Part shown: piece by piece, positions 37,611 to 49,278 of the stretch
Layout of the letters: each line of letters begins with the position of its first letter
How positions within the stretch are numbered: the first letter of the stretch is position 1
NCBI RefSeq assembly: GCF_023573145.1
Contig: NZ_CP097635.1
Location: forward strand, 868,001-932,000
DNA: 64,000 bases
Origin: Aquincola tertiaricarbonis
GTDB lineage: Bacteria > Pseudomonadota > Gammaproteobacteria > Burkholderiales > Burkholderiaceae_C
Direction of reading: 5' to 3'
Translations under genes and position numbers: made by a program
The notes under the pieces: model-generated
What the model saw: the letters and a program-made list of their open reading frames with translations, nothing else
What the model was told of the DNA's origin: nothing
The model's database searches: none

Positions 37611-38054
37611 ATGAAGATCGGAGCCCTGGCCGAGGCCACCGGAACACCCGTCGAGACAATCCGCTTCTACGAGCGGGAGGGGCTGCTGCCGCCGCCGGCC
37701 CGGGCGGACAACAACTACCGCGTCTACCTGGCGGCGCACGCCGAGCGGCTCGCCTTCATCAGGCAGTGCCGCAACCTGGACATGACGCTCGACGAGATCA
37801 GAGCCCTCATCGCACTGCGGGAGTCGCCCGCGCAGGATTGCGGCGAGGTCAACGCCCTGCTGGACGAGCACATCGGCCACGTCGCGCACCGCATTCGTGA
37901 GCTGCGTGCGCTGGAGAAGGATCTGAAGTCACTGCGCGCGCGGTGCGCGTCGCCGCACGCCTTGGCGGATTGCGGCATCCTCAACGGCCTGGACCGCGCC
38001 GCCGCCGCGCCCGCGGCCCCGGCGAAGCGGCGCCACGTTCACGGCGCTCACTGA
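37611..38054 (+). CDS. pbrR: MerR-family Pb/Cd regulator (PbrR/CadR type)
   Basis: 147-residue regulator starting MKIGALAEATGTPVETIRFY. The metal cysteines lie in AQDCGEVNALL, ARCASPHALADCGIL, and the His end is RRHVHGAH, the PbrR/CadR pattern. It is closely related to the regulator at 12192. It is divergent from pbrA and shares the operator at 37542-37572. Because the two operators and proteins are so alike, cross-regulation of both ATPase genes is likely. Confidence 0.92.
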   Translation: MKIGALAEATGTPVETIRFYEREGLLPPPARADNNYRVYLAAHAERLAFIRQCRNLDMTLDEIRALIALRESPAQDCGEVNALLDEHIGHVAHRIRELRALEKDLKSLRARCASPHALADCGILNGLDRAAAAPAAPAKRRHVHGAH

Positions 38055-38073
38055 GCCGGCACAGGCCTCGGGC

Positions 38074-38095
38074 CAGATGACCGAACTGTCATCTG
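38074..38095. promoter_or_regulatory. Inverted repeat, candidate response-regulator operator
   Basis: A perfect 8-bp inverted repeat, CAGATGAC-N6-GTCATCTG, 100 bp upstream of the CzcE-like gene. Its right part (38081-38095) is the exact inverse of the box at 29156-29170 upstream of the second two-component system. Confidence 0.55.
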
Positions 38096-38194
38096 CCGGT
38101 TCCGAAACAGTTTCCAGGCGATTTCTAGAGTACGGGGTCATGCCATCTGGGCATGCGGCTGAGTGAAAGCCGATCACACCACCACGAGGAACTC

Positions 38195-38545
38195 ATGCAA
38201 TCACCTTCGTCATCCCTTCTCCGCCTGTCGGCCGTGCTGGTCGTGGCGGCCGCGCCTGCCGTCGGCTTCGCGGCTGGCGAGACCTTCATGAACGGCCAAT
38301 CCATCTACGGCCAGCCAGCCGCCGTGTCGAGCGCGGCTCGTGTCGTCGACCTGGCGCAGGCCCCGCGCCCGAACATCGCCTACGGCGAGACGGTCGCCTT
38401 CCGCGGCGACGCCGGACAGCAGTTCGCATGGACCTTCAATGGCCTGGACCGGCGTGGCGTCGACCTCGCCAAGATCGCGCCGCCGGGCTTCGGCGCGAAA
38501 TCCGCCGTCGCCTACGTCGGGCGCGATCCGTCCAATCGCCGCTGA
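38195..38545 (+). CDS. czcE: CzcE-like periplasmic protein
   Basis: 116 residues with a signal peptide (LLRLSAVLVVAAAPAVGFAA). The mature region (RVVDLAQAPRPNIAYGETVA and FAWTFNGLDRRGVDLAKIAP) matches CzcE, a periplasmic Cu-binding protein of the Cupriavidus czc region that is controlled by CzcRS. ATG 38195 has GAGGAAC before it; an in-frame ATG at 38153 is less likely. The operator-like repeat at 38074-38095 suggests control by the second two-component system. Confidence 0.82.
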   Translation: MQSPSSSLLRLSAVLVVAAAPAVGFAAGETFMNGQSIYGQPAAVSSAARVVDLAQAPRPNIAYGETVAFRGDAGQQFAWTFNGLDRRGVDLAKIAPPGFGAKSAVAYVGRDPSNRR

Positions 38546-38665
38546 GCGCGGTCCGACGCGCGCACAAGCGCCGACCGAGGTCGGCCGGCGCGGCGGACTT
38601 GACCCGGCAGTGGCTTCAGGGTCTGAAATGCCGCGGTCGCCGCCTGGTGCCACCCTGATCGAGTC

Positions 38666-39379
38666 ATGTCCGACGCACCTTCTTCACTGCTGCGCAGCAC
38701 GCCGCTGCTCGACACCCAACATCCCGACATCGAGCGGCTTGTCGCCGAACGGGGGTGGCGCGTGCTGCCAATGTGCGAGCGGATCGGCGCGGTCTACGAC
38801 TTCGTCCGCAATGAGATCGCATTCGGCTACAACGAGGCGGACGATCTGCCGGCATCCCGCATGCTGGCCGACGGCCATGGGCAGTGCAACACCAAGGGCA
38901 CGCTGCTGATGGCCTTGCTGCGCAGCGTCGGCGTGCCGTGCCGGTTCCACGGCTTCACCATCGACAAGGCGCTCCAGAAGGGCGCGATCAGCGGGGTAGC
39001 GTATGTCCTCGCGCCGCAGCGCATCCTCCACAGCTGGGTGGAGGTCTGGTTCAAGGGGCGATGGGTCTGTCTCGAGGCATTCATCCTCGACGCGCAGTAC
39101 CTTCGCAGCCTGCAACGCCGATTCCCCGGTACGCGACGCTTCTGCGGTTTCGGCGCCGCCACCCGGGATCTGTCGGCGCCGGACGTCGAGTGGCGCGGCC
39201 GGGACACCTTCATCCAGAAGGAGAGCATCGTCGATGACTTCGGGACCTTCGACGATCCCGACGCGTTCTATGCCCGGCACGGCGCCAACCTGCGTGGTCC
39301 GAAGCGGTGGCTGTTCGTGCACGCGATCCGCCGCTGGATGAACGACAATGTGGCGCGCGGCCGCGCCGGGCAGTGGTGA
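38666..39379 (+). CDS. Transglutaminase-like cysteine protein
   Basis: 237-residue cytosolic protein with a transglutaminase/papain-like core. The putative nucleophile is in ADGHGQCNTKGTLLMALLRS (Cys74), with the His in ILHSWVEVWFKGRW (His123) followed by an acidic residue region (CLEAFILDA). Such proteins can act as amidases, peptidases or cross-linkers, and the substrate here is unknown. There is no signal peptide. It sits between a CzcE-like gene and the second czc cluster, 120 bp after czcE. Its link to metal resistance is unexplained. Confidence 0.75.
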   Translation: MSDAPSSLLRSTPLLDTQHPDIERLVAERGWRVLPMCERIGAVYDFVRNEIAFGYNEADDLPASRMLADGHGQCNTKGTLLMALLRSVGVPCRFHGFTIDKALQKGAISGVAYVLAPQRILHSWVEVWFKGRWVCLEAFILDAQYLRSLQRRFPGTRRFCGFGAATRDLSAPDVEWRGRDTFIQKESIVDDFGTFDDPDAFYARHGANLRGPKRWLFVHAIRRWMNDNVARGRAGQW

Positions 39380-39447
39380 TGCCCTTCACGCCGCCGCTTG
39401 GCCTCGTATGCCAAGGGTCAACCCTGTAGCCGCTACACTCTGACTCC

Positions 39448-39815
39448 ATGCGTCGTTGGCTTGCCATCCTGCTGCTGGTTCTACTGCCCACCCAGATGTC
39501 CTGGGCGGCAGTGGCGGGTTACTGTGCCCATGAAACGGGTGCGGCGGCGGACCATGTCGGGCACCACGATCACACTGATCACGGGCATAGGCAACGGTGG
39601 ATGTGTCCGATCAGTCGGGTGCTGACGAAGGTGCCACTTCGACGCCTGACGCGGATTGTGGCCATTGCCACGGGCAGTGCACTGGCATGCTGGCGTCGCT
39701 CGCCACCGCAACGCACGACCGCGCCACGTCGGCGCCGACTCCCGCCGGCGATGCCCCGTGCGCTGCCCACGCGGCAGCCCAACCTGAACGCCCTCAGTGG
39801 GCGCGCCTCGCCTGA
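39448..39815 (+). pseudogene. czcI: Second CzcI-like gene, frameshifted
   Basis: The first 50 codons encode the CzcI start (RRWLAILLLVLLPTQMSWAA, then GYCAHETGAAADHVGHHDH). Near 39588-39600 the homologous sequence moves to another frame, which reads DVSDQSGADEGATS and DADCGHCHGQCTGMLAS and ends at 39815, like the Cys-rich end of the intact copy at 20252. One inserted or lost base explains this. It heads the second RND operon. It is either a real pseudogene or a base-calling error. Confidence 0.75.
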
Positions 39816-39968
39816 TCGGCGGGGCGGGTTCGTTCTACTCCTGAACCTCGTCCGCGCCTGAGCGCGTTGTCGTAGCTCGCTCTCGGCAACCCGTTCGGGT
39901 CGGCGCGACCGCATGGGTCGCGGCTCGCCGGTCTCCCGTGTTCCCCTTCTTTCACACTGGAGCATCGG

Positions 39969-41243
39969 ATGCATCCGAGAACACGAACAACAATTGGCGT
40001 GCGGCAGGCCTTGCTTGCTGCCGCACTGGCGGGGGCCGTTGCTGGCGCAGTGGCGCAGTCGCAGGCAGCCCCGGCGCCCGGTGGACCTGGAACGCCCGGC
40101 CTCAGGGAGCTCTTCGAGGCCGCCTGGGCACGTCAACCCGAAGCGCTGGCGCTGCAGACCCGCCGAGAAGCCGCGCAGGCGCAGCGCCGTGCGGCCGAAG
40201 CCTGGACCCCGGAGCCTCCTGCGTTCGAGGCAAGTCACAAGACCGACCGCCTCACCCGCAACGATGGTGCCCGGGAACTCGAGGTCGGGCTCGCCGTGCC
40301 GCTGTGGCTTCCGGGCGAACGCCGCAGCAGCGGCGCGCTCGCGGAGGCCGAGGCGGCCGCCGTCGAAAGCCGCGCCCAGGCCGCCCGCGTTCGCCTGGCC
40401 GCGGTGGTCCGCGAAGCCTGGTGGGCGTGGCAGCGTGCCGGCCTCGATGTCGAGATTGCGCGCGCCCAGCTCGACAACGCACGCAAGCTCGCCGCTGACG
40501 TCTCGCGCCGCGCCACGTCCGGTGAACTCGCCCGCGCCGACCAGCACCAGGCCGATGGCGCAGTGGCCGCGGCGGAGGCCGGATTGGCGCAGGCCGAGGC
40601 TGCGGCCACGGCGGCGCTGCAGCAGGTCAAGGCCCTGTCGGGGAGCGCGATCGGGATGACTCCCGCGGTGATTGCCACGGCAGAACCAGAGCCCGCTGCG
40701 ACTGAGGCGGGCACCCATCCGGCGATCACGGAGCTGCAGGACCGCGCCAGCGCCGCCGAGCGCACCGCCGTGCTGGCTGCCACGCAGTCGCGTGCGAACC
40801 CCGAACTGACCCTGGCCACGACGCGCGACCGCGGGGCGTCCGGCGAGCGATACGGCCAGACGGTGACGCTGGCCGTCCGCATTCCGTTCGGTGGCGGCCC
40901 GAGACATGACAGCCGAGTGGCCAGCGCGCGTGCCGATGCCACCGAGGCCCAGGCCCAGCTTGCACTTGACCGCACGCGCTTGCAGTCCGAGCGCGACGCC
41001 GCCGTTGCAAGGGTCGGTGCGGCGCGGGCCCAGCTCGCGGCGGCCGAGCGCCGGGCAACGCTTGCACGCGAGACGCGCGGTTTCTTCGAAAAGTCGTTCC
41101 GGCTCGGCGAAACCGACCTGCCCACCCGCTTGCGCATCGAGTCCGAGGCCGCTGAGGCCGAGCGCCAGGCCGCACGTGCGCGCATCGAACTCGCCGCGGC
41201 GATCTCCGCCTGGCGCCAGGCCCTGGGCCTGCTGCCGCAATGA
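39969..41243 (+). CDS. CzcC-type outer-membrane efflux protein, system 2
   Basis: 424-residue TolC-family protein. The signal peptide is VRQALLAAALAGAVAGAVAQ. The two coiled-coil repeats are LRELFEAAWARQPEALALQT and HPAITELQDRASAAERTAVL. The coils are very Ala/Arg/Glu rich. It is clearly different from the channel at 20711. It starts an operon running to 47065, with 59 bp to the next gene. Substrate specificity lies in the pump, not here. Confidence 0.88.
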   Translation: MHPRTRTTIGVRQALLAAALAGAVAGAVAQSQAAPAPGGPGTPGLRELFEAAWARQPEALALQTRREAAQAQRRAAEAWTPEPPAFEASHKTDRLTRNDGARELEVGLAVPLWLPGERRSSGALAEAEAAAVESRAQAARVRLAAVVREAWWAWQRAGLDVEIARAQLDNARKLAADVSRRATSGELARADQHQADGAVAAAEAGLAQAEAAATAALQQVKALSGSAIGMTPAVIATAEPEPAATEAGTHPAITELQDRASAAERTAVLAATQSRANPELTLATTRDRGASGERYGQTVTLAVRIPFGGGPRHDSRVASARADATEAQAQLALDRTRLQSERDAAVARVGAARAQLAAAERRATLARETRGFFEKSFRLGETDLPTRLRIESEAAEAERQAARARIELAAAISAWRQALGLLPQ

Positions 41244-41302
41244 GCCCTGGCGTCGCGCACGAAACGAACCGCTCTAGCGAACCCAATCAGGAATCCCACC
41301 CC

Positions 41303-41863
41303 ATGAAGTCCTCCCACCCCTTGGCCGCGCTCAGTCTCGCGGCCTTCCTGCTCGGTGCTGGAGTGCCGGCCGCTGCCGGCGACGGCCACGACCACGGTGA
41401 CGCCGCACCCGCCGTTGCCGGCACCGCACTGCCGCGCTTCGCAGCCGTCTCCGAGACCTTCGAGCTCGTCGGCGTGCTCGATGGCAAGCAGGTCACCTTG
41501 TACCTGGACCGCTTTGCCGACAACGCGCCCGTGCGCGGCGCGAAGATCGAGCTCGAGATCGCGGGCGCGAAGTTCAGCGCCCAGGTCCACGGCGACGACG
41601 CCTACGAGGTGGTGCTGAAGGAAGCGCCGAAGCCCGGCGTGCTGCCGATCACCGCGACGGTGACGGCCGGCACCGAGGTCGACCTGCTGGCCGGCGAGCT
41701 CGACCTGCACGAGGCCCCGCACGCCGAGGAAGCGGTCCACGAACACTCGTGGAAGGAGGTCGCCGGCTGGGCCATCGGCGGCCTGGCCGCACTGGCCGTC
41801 CTGGTGCTCGGAGGCAGGCGCGTGATGGCGGCCCGCCAGCCGCAGACCGGAGGTGCAGCATGA
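41303..41863 (+). CDS. His-rich exported protein with C-terminal membrane helix
   Basis: 186 residues. A signal peptide (LAALSLAAFLLGAGVPAAAG) is followed by DGHDHGD. A beta-rich domain comes next (LDGKQVTLYLDRFADNAPVR and AKIELEIAGAKFSAQVHGDD). A second His/Glu stretch (HEAPHAEEAVHEHSWKE) leads into one membrane helix (GWAIGGLAALAVLVLGG). It is probably an inner-membrane-anchored periplasmic metal binder supplying the RND pump. It overlaps the adaptor gene by 4 nt. The fold and His motif recall the protein at 46137. Confidence 0.75.
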   Translation: MKSSHPLAALSLAAFLLGAGVPAAAGDGHDHGDAAPAVAGTALPRFAAVSETFELVGVLDGKQVTLYLDRFADNAPVRGAKIELEIAGAKFSAQVHGDDAYEVVLKEAPKPGVLPITATVTAGTEVDLLAGELDLHEAPHAEEAVHEHSWKEVAGWAIGGLAALAVLVLGGRRVMAARQPQTGGAA

Positions 41864-42978
41864 AGCGCGCCGTGACGAACCGCCTGGCGGCGCTGGGCAT
41901 CGTGCTGGCCCTGGTCGCCGCGTGGCCGGCGCAGGCCGGCGAAGGGCACGACCATGGCGATGCACAGGCTGCGCCGAGCGCCAACGGCCCGCAGCGGCAA
42001 CCCGACGGCAGTGTGTTCCTGCCCAAGCCAGCCCAACGCCAGCTCGGCGTGCGCACGATGGTCACCGAGGAGGCCGAACTGCCGCGCTCGGTCGAGCTGA
42101 ACGGCAAGGTGCTGATGGACCCGAACGCCGGCGGCAAGGTGCAGCCGCTGAACGCCGGCCGCATCGAGCCGGGCCCGCGCGGCCTGCCCAACCCGGGACA
42201 GGTGGTGCGCAAGGGCGACGTGCTGGCCTACGTGGTGCCGTCGACCGCGCCCATCGAGCGCTCCAACCAATCGGCGCAGCTGGCCGAACTGCGCGCAGCC
42301 AAGTCGCTCGCCGACAAGCGCGTCGCACGGCTGAAGGAACTGGCCGACACCGTGCCGCGCAAGGACATCGAGGCCGCCGAAAGCGAAGCGGCCAGCCTGG
42401 CCGAGCGCATCGCCGCAGTGGGCGGCGGGCTGGCGACACGCGAGGCGCTCGTGGCACCCGTGTCGGGCGTGATCGCGTCGGCCCATGTGGTCGCCGGCCA
42501 GGTGGTCGATGCCCGCGAACTGCTGTTCGAGATCGTCGACCCAGGTCGCCTGCGCATCGAGGCGCTCGCCTTCGACCCGGCGCTGGCTGCCAATGTCGGC
42601 AGTGCCACCCTGGCCGTCGGCGACCAGCGTGTGCCGCTGGAATTCGTCGGTGCGGCGCGCAGCCTGCGCGAACAGGCCCTGCCGCTGGGCTTCCGTGCCC
42701 GGGGCGTCGCACTCAACGGCCTGGCCGTCGGTCAGCCGGTCCGCGTCTTCGTGCAGACCCGGCAGAAGGTCAAGGGCATTGCGGTCCCGGTCGCCTCGCT
42801 GATGAAGAACCCGGCGAACCAGACCGTCGTGTGGGTCAAGACCGCACCGGAGCGCTTCGAACCCCGCGCCGTGACCACGGAAGCACTGGATGGACTCAGC
42901 GTGGCCGTGACTGCCGGCCTGAAGCTCGGTGACCGCGTGGCCACGGGTGGCGCCACCTTGATCAACCAGGTGCGCTGA
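41860..42978 (+). CDS. RND membrane-fusion protein (CzcB/CusB-like), system 2
   Basis: 372-residue periplasmic adaptor. The signal peptide is LAALGIVLALVAAWPAQAG, followed by EGHDHGD, a metal-binding start shared with the gene before it. Lipoyl and hairpin segments (RKGDVLAYVVPSTAPIERS and ESEAASLAERIAAVGGGLAT) and the barrel (GRLRIEALAFDPALAANVG) follow. It has no lipobox, unlike the system 1 adaptor. The start overlaps the previous stop (ATGA), and the pump gene follows after 1 bp. Confidence 0.9.
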   Translation: MKRAVTNRLAALGIVLALVAAWPAQAGEGHDHGDAQAAPSANGPQRQPDGSVFLPKPAQRQLGVRTMVTEEAELPRSVELNGKVLMDPNAGGKVQPLNAGRIEPGPRGLPNPGQVVRKGDVLAYVVPSTAPIERSNQSAQLAELRAAKSLADKRVARLKELADTVPRKDIEAAESEAASLAERIAAVGGGLATREALVAPVSGVIASAHVVAGQVVDARELLFEIVDPGRLRIEALAFDPALAANVGSATLAVGDQRVPLEFVGAARSLREQALPLGFRARGVALNGLAVGQPVRVFVQTRQKVKGIAVPVASLMKNPANQTVVWVKTAPERFEPRAVTTEALDGLSVAVTAGLKLGDRVATGGATLINQVR

Positions 42979-42979
42979 C

Positions 42980-46099
<3,120 letters not shown>

Positions 46100-46136
46100 C
46101 CCGTTTCCCGTTGACACCCCCCCTGAAAGGACTCCC

Positions 46137-46523
46137 ATGAAGATGCACGCCCTTTTCGCCGCCATCACCCTCGTCCTTGCCGGCTCGGCCTTCGCCGCCG
46201 GCGACAAGCACGACCACGCCCACGAACACAAGCCGCTGCATGGTGGCGTCGTGGTCGAGGTCAAGGACATGGACTACGAGCTCGTCGCCAAGCCGACCAC
46301 GATCCAGCTGTTCCTCCGCGACCACGGCAAGGCCGCCGACGTGTCCAAGGCCAGCGCCAAGGTCACGCTGCTGACCGGCACCGAGAAACAGGAGGTCGAA
46401 CTCAAGCCGGCCGGCGATAAGCTCGAGGCCACCGGCAGCTTCAAGGTCGGCCCCGGCACCAAGGCGGTCGCCGTGGTGACGGTGGCAGGCAAGCCCGCCA
46501 CCGCGCGCTTCACGCTGAAGTGA
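46137..46523 (+). CDS. His-rich small periplasmic protein
   Basis: 128 residues. A signal peptide (LFAAITLVLAGSAFAAG) is followed by DKHDHAHEHKPLHGG, a strong metal-binding stretch. A beta-sandwich-like domain comes next (YELVAKPTTIQLFLRDHGK and TEKQEVELKPAGDKLEAT). It ends RFTLK without a membrane anchor. It lies 37 bp after the pump and overlaps the next gene. Probably a soluble metal carrier for RND system 2; the family is not named. Confidence 0.75.
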   Translation: MKMHALFAAITLVLAGSAFAAGDKHDHAHEHKPLHGGVVVEVKDMDYELVAKPTTIQLFLRDHGKAADVSKASAKVTLLTGTEKQEVELKPAGDKLEATGSFKVGPGTKAVAVVTVAGKPATARFTLK

Positions 46524-47065
46524 TGGCCATGGACATGCATCGACCGATCATCGTGGCAGCACTGGGGGCGGCCGTGCTGCTGGCCGGCTGCGCCACGCCG
46601 CGCGCGCCCGATCCCGCTGCCGAAGTCCCGCACTGCTACAAGACCAACAAGGGCCGGGTGATTGCCTGCACCCCGGTGGCGGCGCCCAGCCTGAGCGCGG
46701 ATGCCGAGGCCAAGCGCTTCGTGCCCGACCCCAATGCGTTGACCGTCTACGTCGTGCGGCGCAACTGGGGAGACGGCCGCAACTTCGTGAAGGTCTACCC
46801 CGATGGCGGCGCCGGCGTCGACACGCTGCCCGACACCATGGTCCGGTTGAAGTTCAAGCCCGGCACCCACAGCGTCGCCTTCGAGTTCGACGGCAAGCGC
46901 CAGAGCACGACGGCGGCGGGCCAGGCCGGCGAGATCCGCTTCGTCCGCATCGACGGCACGGTGTGGGCCTGGAAGAGCACCTATGAGTGGGTGGCCGAGT
47001 CCGAGGCGGCGACCCGGGAGCGAGCGCTCAAGGCCCGGCTCGTGGCCGACGTGGTGGTTCGCTGA
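46520..47065 (+). CDS. Uncharacterised lipoprotein, copy 3 of 3
   Basis: Up to 181 residues. The start is ambiguous between GTG 46520, ATG 46523 and two later ATGs, all giving the lipoprotein signal IIVAALGAAVLLAGC. The mature part shows the shared pattern: HCYKTNKGRVIACTP, ALTVYVVRRNWGDGR, DTLPDTMVRLKFKPGTH, VWAWKS and a final RLVADV. It is closest to copy 1 (8035). It is the last gene of the second RND operon and overlaps the previous stop. Function is unknown; a periplasm-facing outer- or inner-membrane role is inferred. Confidence 0.78.
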   Translation: MMAMDMHRPIIVAALGAAVLLAGCATPRAPDPAAEVPHCYKTNKGRVIACTPVAAPSLSADAEAKRFVPDPNALTVYVVRRNWGDGRNFVKVYPDGGAGVDTLPDTMVRLKFKPGTHSVAFEFDGKRQSTTAAGQAGEIRFVRIDGTVWAWKSTYEWVAESEAATRERALKARLVADVVVR

Positions 47066-47078
47066 GGCCGATGACGCA

Positions 47079-47597
47079 TCAGCCCGAGGGCCGCACGCCG
47101 TGGCCCTGCGCTTCGTTGAACAAGGGGGCTTCGACCGCGCGAGGCGGGCAGCATCCGGTTCCGGGGGCGCGTGCCGGGTCCTCGCCCGGCACGGCCAGGT
47201 CCTCCAGGATGGTGCAGTCCACCGCGGCACCGCCCGCACAGGCGACATCGCAGCCGCACACGATGGCGCTCAACGAAGTCTCCAGTGCCTTGAGTTCGTC
47301 GAGCTTCCTGCGCACCTGCTGCAGATGGGACGCGGCGATGTCCCGCACCTCCACGCATGGGCGGTCCGGCTCGTCGACCAGACCGACGAGTTCTCGCACC
47401 TGGTCGATCGAGAAGCCGAAGTCGCGACAGCGCCGGATGAAGACAAGGCGCCGCACGGTGGCCTCGTCGTAGCTTCGCTGCCCTGACGCGGTCCGCGATG
47501 CCGCCGGCAGCAGGCCGATCTCCTCGTAGTACCGGACGGTTGGCACCGTGGCCCCGGTACGGCGGGCCACCAGGCCGATGGACAGTCGTGCGCTCAT
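47079..47597 (-). CDS. MerR-family metal regulator
   Basis: 172 residues from MSARLSIGLVARRTGATVPT. The winged helix and dimer helix are standard (YEEIGLLPAASRTASGQRSY). The metal cysteines are at PDRPCVEVRDIA and SAIVCGCDVACAGGAAVDC, a three-plus-Cys layout like Hg- and Pb-type MerR proteins, with two additional cysteines. The C-terminal tail holds a further CC pair (GTGCCPP). It converges on the lipoprotein gene. No matching promoter dyad was seen nearby, so its target is unclear. Confidence 0.85.
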   Translation of the reverse strand: MSARLSIGLVARRTGATVPTVRYYEEIGLLPAASRTASGQRSYDEATVRRLVFIRRCRDFGFSIDQVRELVGLVDEPDRPCVEVRDIAASHLQQVRRKLDELKALETSLSAIVCGCDVACAGGAAVDCTILEDLAVPGEDPARAPGTGCCPPRAVEAPLFNEAQGHGVRPSG

Positions 47598-47611
47598 GCC
47601 GCCATCGTAGG

Positions 47612-47851
47612 TCACCCATAGGTCCCGGCCTCGCAGCCACAGACCTTGCGAGGTGACGGCCCCGCCGCCTGCGGTAGTGCGTGCCCCAACTGGCATTGCG
47701 CGGGTTCCGCGGGAACGTCCGGACCGGGCGTGCGGTTCCGTCGCCGCCAGTGGACCCACCACGTGACCGCACCGCCCACCCCGGCCAGGACGAGCAGACC
47801 CGTCGCGAACGGCGCGAACTCATCGGCGCACGCCAGCAGCGCCGAGCCCGC
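47612..47851 (-). pseudogene. Membrane-protein fragment truncated by the Tni transposon
   Basis: About 80 codons end at 47612, 14 bp before the MerR gene start on the same strand. One membrane helix is visible (FATGLLVLAGVGGAVTWWVH), then a basic stretch (WRRRNRTPG) and a tail with cysteines ending KVCGCEAGTYG. The frame enters the transposon end repeat (from 47852), so the native N-terminus is gone. The family is not recognised. Position beside a MerR gene suggests a metal-transport protein, which is only an inference. Confidence 0.45.
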
Positions 47852-47900
47852 TGTTGAGATCCGCAAACCCTGCTAACGGCGTCCGTGAACCGTGCTAGCG
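47852..47900 (+). repeat. TniABQ left terminal inverted repeat
   Basis: 49 bp with two tandem imperfect subrepeats, one containing AAACCCTGCTAACG and one TCCGTGAACCGTGCTAGCG. It pairs with 51051-51099. Confidence 0.87.
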
Positions 47901-48431
47901 TCGCCAAGAGAGCCTGAACTCTGGACACCGGCGTCTGTCTATCGCTTGCCGACGCCGGCTGAGGTAGCTCAAGAGCCGGCCCATGTTGCGATGCTTGCGC
48001 ACCGTTGACCTTCCCACCCAGCTCGATTCGCTTGGATGTTTGCCGCAGACGAATTCGTGCCCATGCAACCAACCAGCTGGCCAGCATGGCGCCGTGACAT
48101 CCAAGGGATTGAGGAACAAGCAGGAGTGGCAGAACGGGAGGTCCTGTCTACTCGGCAGGGGCCCCTGCGGACCGAGCGCAGCGATGATTTCGTTGCTCAC
48201 GCGCGCAAGCCTTGCCAGAACCTCGCAGTCCCCTCCCCTGGGCGCTGGCACCTCAAGCCACGAGAGTTGCTCATCGGCGAAGAGCTCCGTCACTCCCGCC
48301 GATGACGCCAGTTCATCGACCGTCAATCGATAGCGAGAGGCCATGCGGCCGAACCAGCTACCAAAGGCCTCGCCTTCAAACGGTCGATGCGCCACAGGCC
48401 AGGGTCGATCACGACGGCCGATTTGCCACAT
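47895..48431 (-). CDS. tniQ: TniQ-family transposition protein
   Basis: 178 residues from MWQIGRRDRPWPVAHRPF. The TniQ N-terminal signature is PFEGEAFGSWFGRMASRYRL. A zinc-binding region follows with FCHSCLFLN, then Cys and HGHEFVCGKH. It is shorter than TnsD and lacks a long DNA-binding C-terminus, like TniQ of Tn5053-type elements, so it is a target-selection adaptor rather than an att-site-specific protein. The start overlaps the tniB end by 23 nt. Its stop lies inside the left repeat. Confidence 0.85.
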   Translation of the reverse strand: MWQIGRRDRPWPVAHRPFEGEAFGSWFGRMASRYRLTVDELASSAGVTELFADEQLSWLEVPAPRGGDCEVLARLARVSNEIIAALGPQGPLPSRQDLPFCHSCLFLNPLDVTAPCWPAGWLHGHEFVCGKHPSESSWVGRSTVRKHRNMGRLLSYLSRRRQAIDRRRCPEFRLSWRR

Positions 48432-49278
48432 GCTCGAGATGCCCCACGGTGATGCGCTCGCTGCCGTCTCGGATGGCGGCCTCGGCCGCATCGTTGAGCA
48501 GCCGCGAGACCTCGCCTAGCAGTCCCCCGCTGACCGCACTCAGGTACTGCACCAGCGGGCGCTGGGTCAGCTCTGATGGCCGCTTCAGCGGCAGTGCCGC
48601 CTCGAACGCAGCCAGGAGGCGGCGGAACTCCTCGCTCTCGCTCCAGCGGGGCAACTCCAGCGGCGTGAAGCGGCTGTGGATCTGGGCGTCGCTTTGGAAC
48701 GCCACCGGCGCCTCGCTCGTGCCGACCGCAACGATGGCCATCCTCAGCTCGTTGGAGAGGTACTTCAGCAAGTTCAGCGAGCCGCGCTGCTCCCGTGCGC
48801 TGCCAGCCAGCAGGTGGTGCACCTCGTCGACGATCAACAGCCGCGGCCCTATTCGGCGCAGGATGTCGCAAGCCACTTGCTCCAGACTCGCCAAGGTCGA
48901 GTTGGGGCCTTGGGGTACCCCCACTGCCGTCAGCAACGCCCGATAGAAGCGCCGCTGATCGGGCGACGGCGGCATCTGCAGGCTGATCACGGGTCTGTGC
49001 TCGACGCCGCGCACAGCGTCGAAGGCAGGCGGATGTTCACGAAGGAACTTGGCCACGATCAGCGTCTTGCCGATATTGGACGGACCGTGCAGCAGCATGC
49101 ACGGCATGCGTTCGCGCTGCGGGGTGTCCAGGAGCCGTTGCAGCCGTTGCAGCGCCTGCGTCGCACGTGGGTAGTCGATCCAGCGGTCGGTCCGCAACGC
49201 CCGCACCCGCTGCTCGTCGTCGAGGTCGAGCATCTGCCTCGCTGCGGGATGAAGGTGGGAGCGCTCGCGCACGATCAC
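48409..49278 (-). CDS. tniB: TniB AAA+ transposition ATPase
   Basis: 289-residue AAA+ protein of the TnsC/TniB/IstB group that selects targets and activates the transposase. Walker A is LLHGPSNIGKT, Walker B RLLIVDEVHHLL, with sensor and Arg-finger regions in IVAVGTSEAPVAFQSDAQIH and SRFTPLELPRW. The gene overlaps tniA by 4 nt. It looks intact. Confidence 0.92.
   Translation of the reverse strand: MIVRERSHLHPAARQMLDLDDEQRVRALRTDRWIDYPRATQALQRLQRLLDTPQRERMPCMLLHGPSNIGKTLIVAKFLREHPPAFDAVRGVEHRPVISLQMPPSPDQRRFYRALLTAVGVPQGPNSTLASLEQVACDILRRIGPRLLIVDEVHHLLAGSAREQRGSLNLLKYLSNELRMAIVAVGTSEAPVAFQSDAQIHSRFTPLELPRWSESEEFRRLLAAFEAALPLKRPSELTQRPLVQYLSAVSGGLLGEVSRLLNDAAEAAIRDGSERITVGHLEHVANRPS

Noticed and set aside
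39579..41240. 553-codon minus-strand open frame
   Set aside because: Antisense of the second outer-membrane channel gene.
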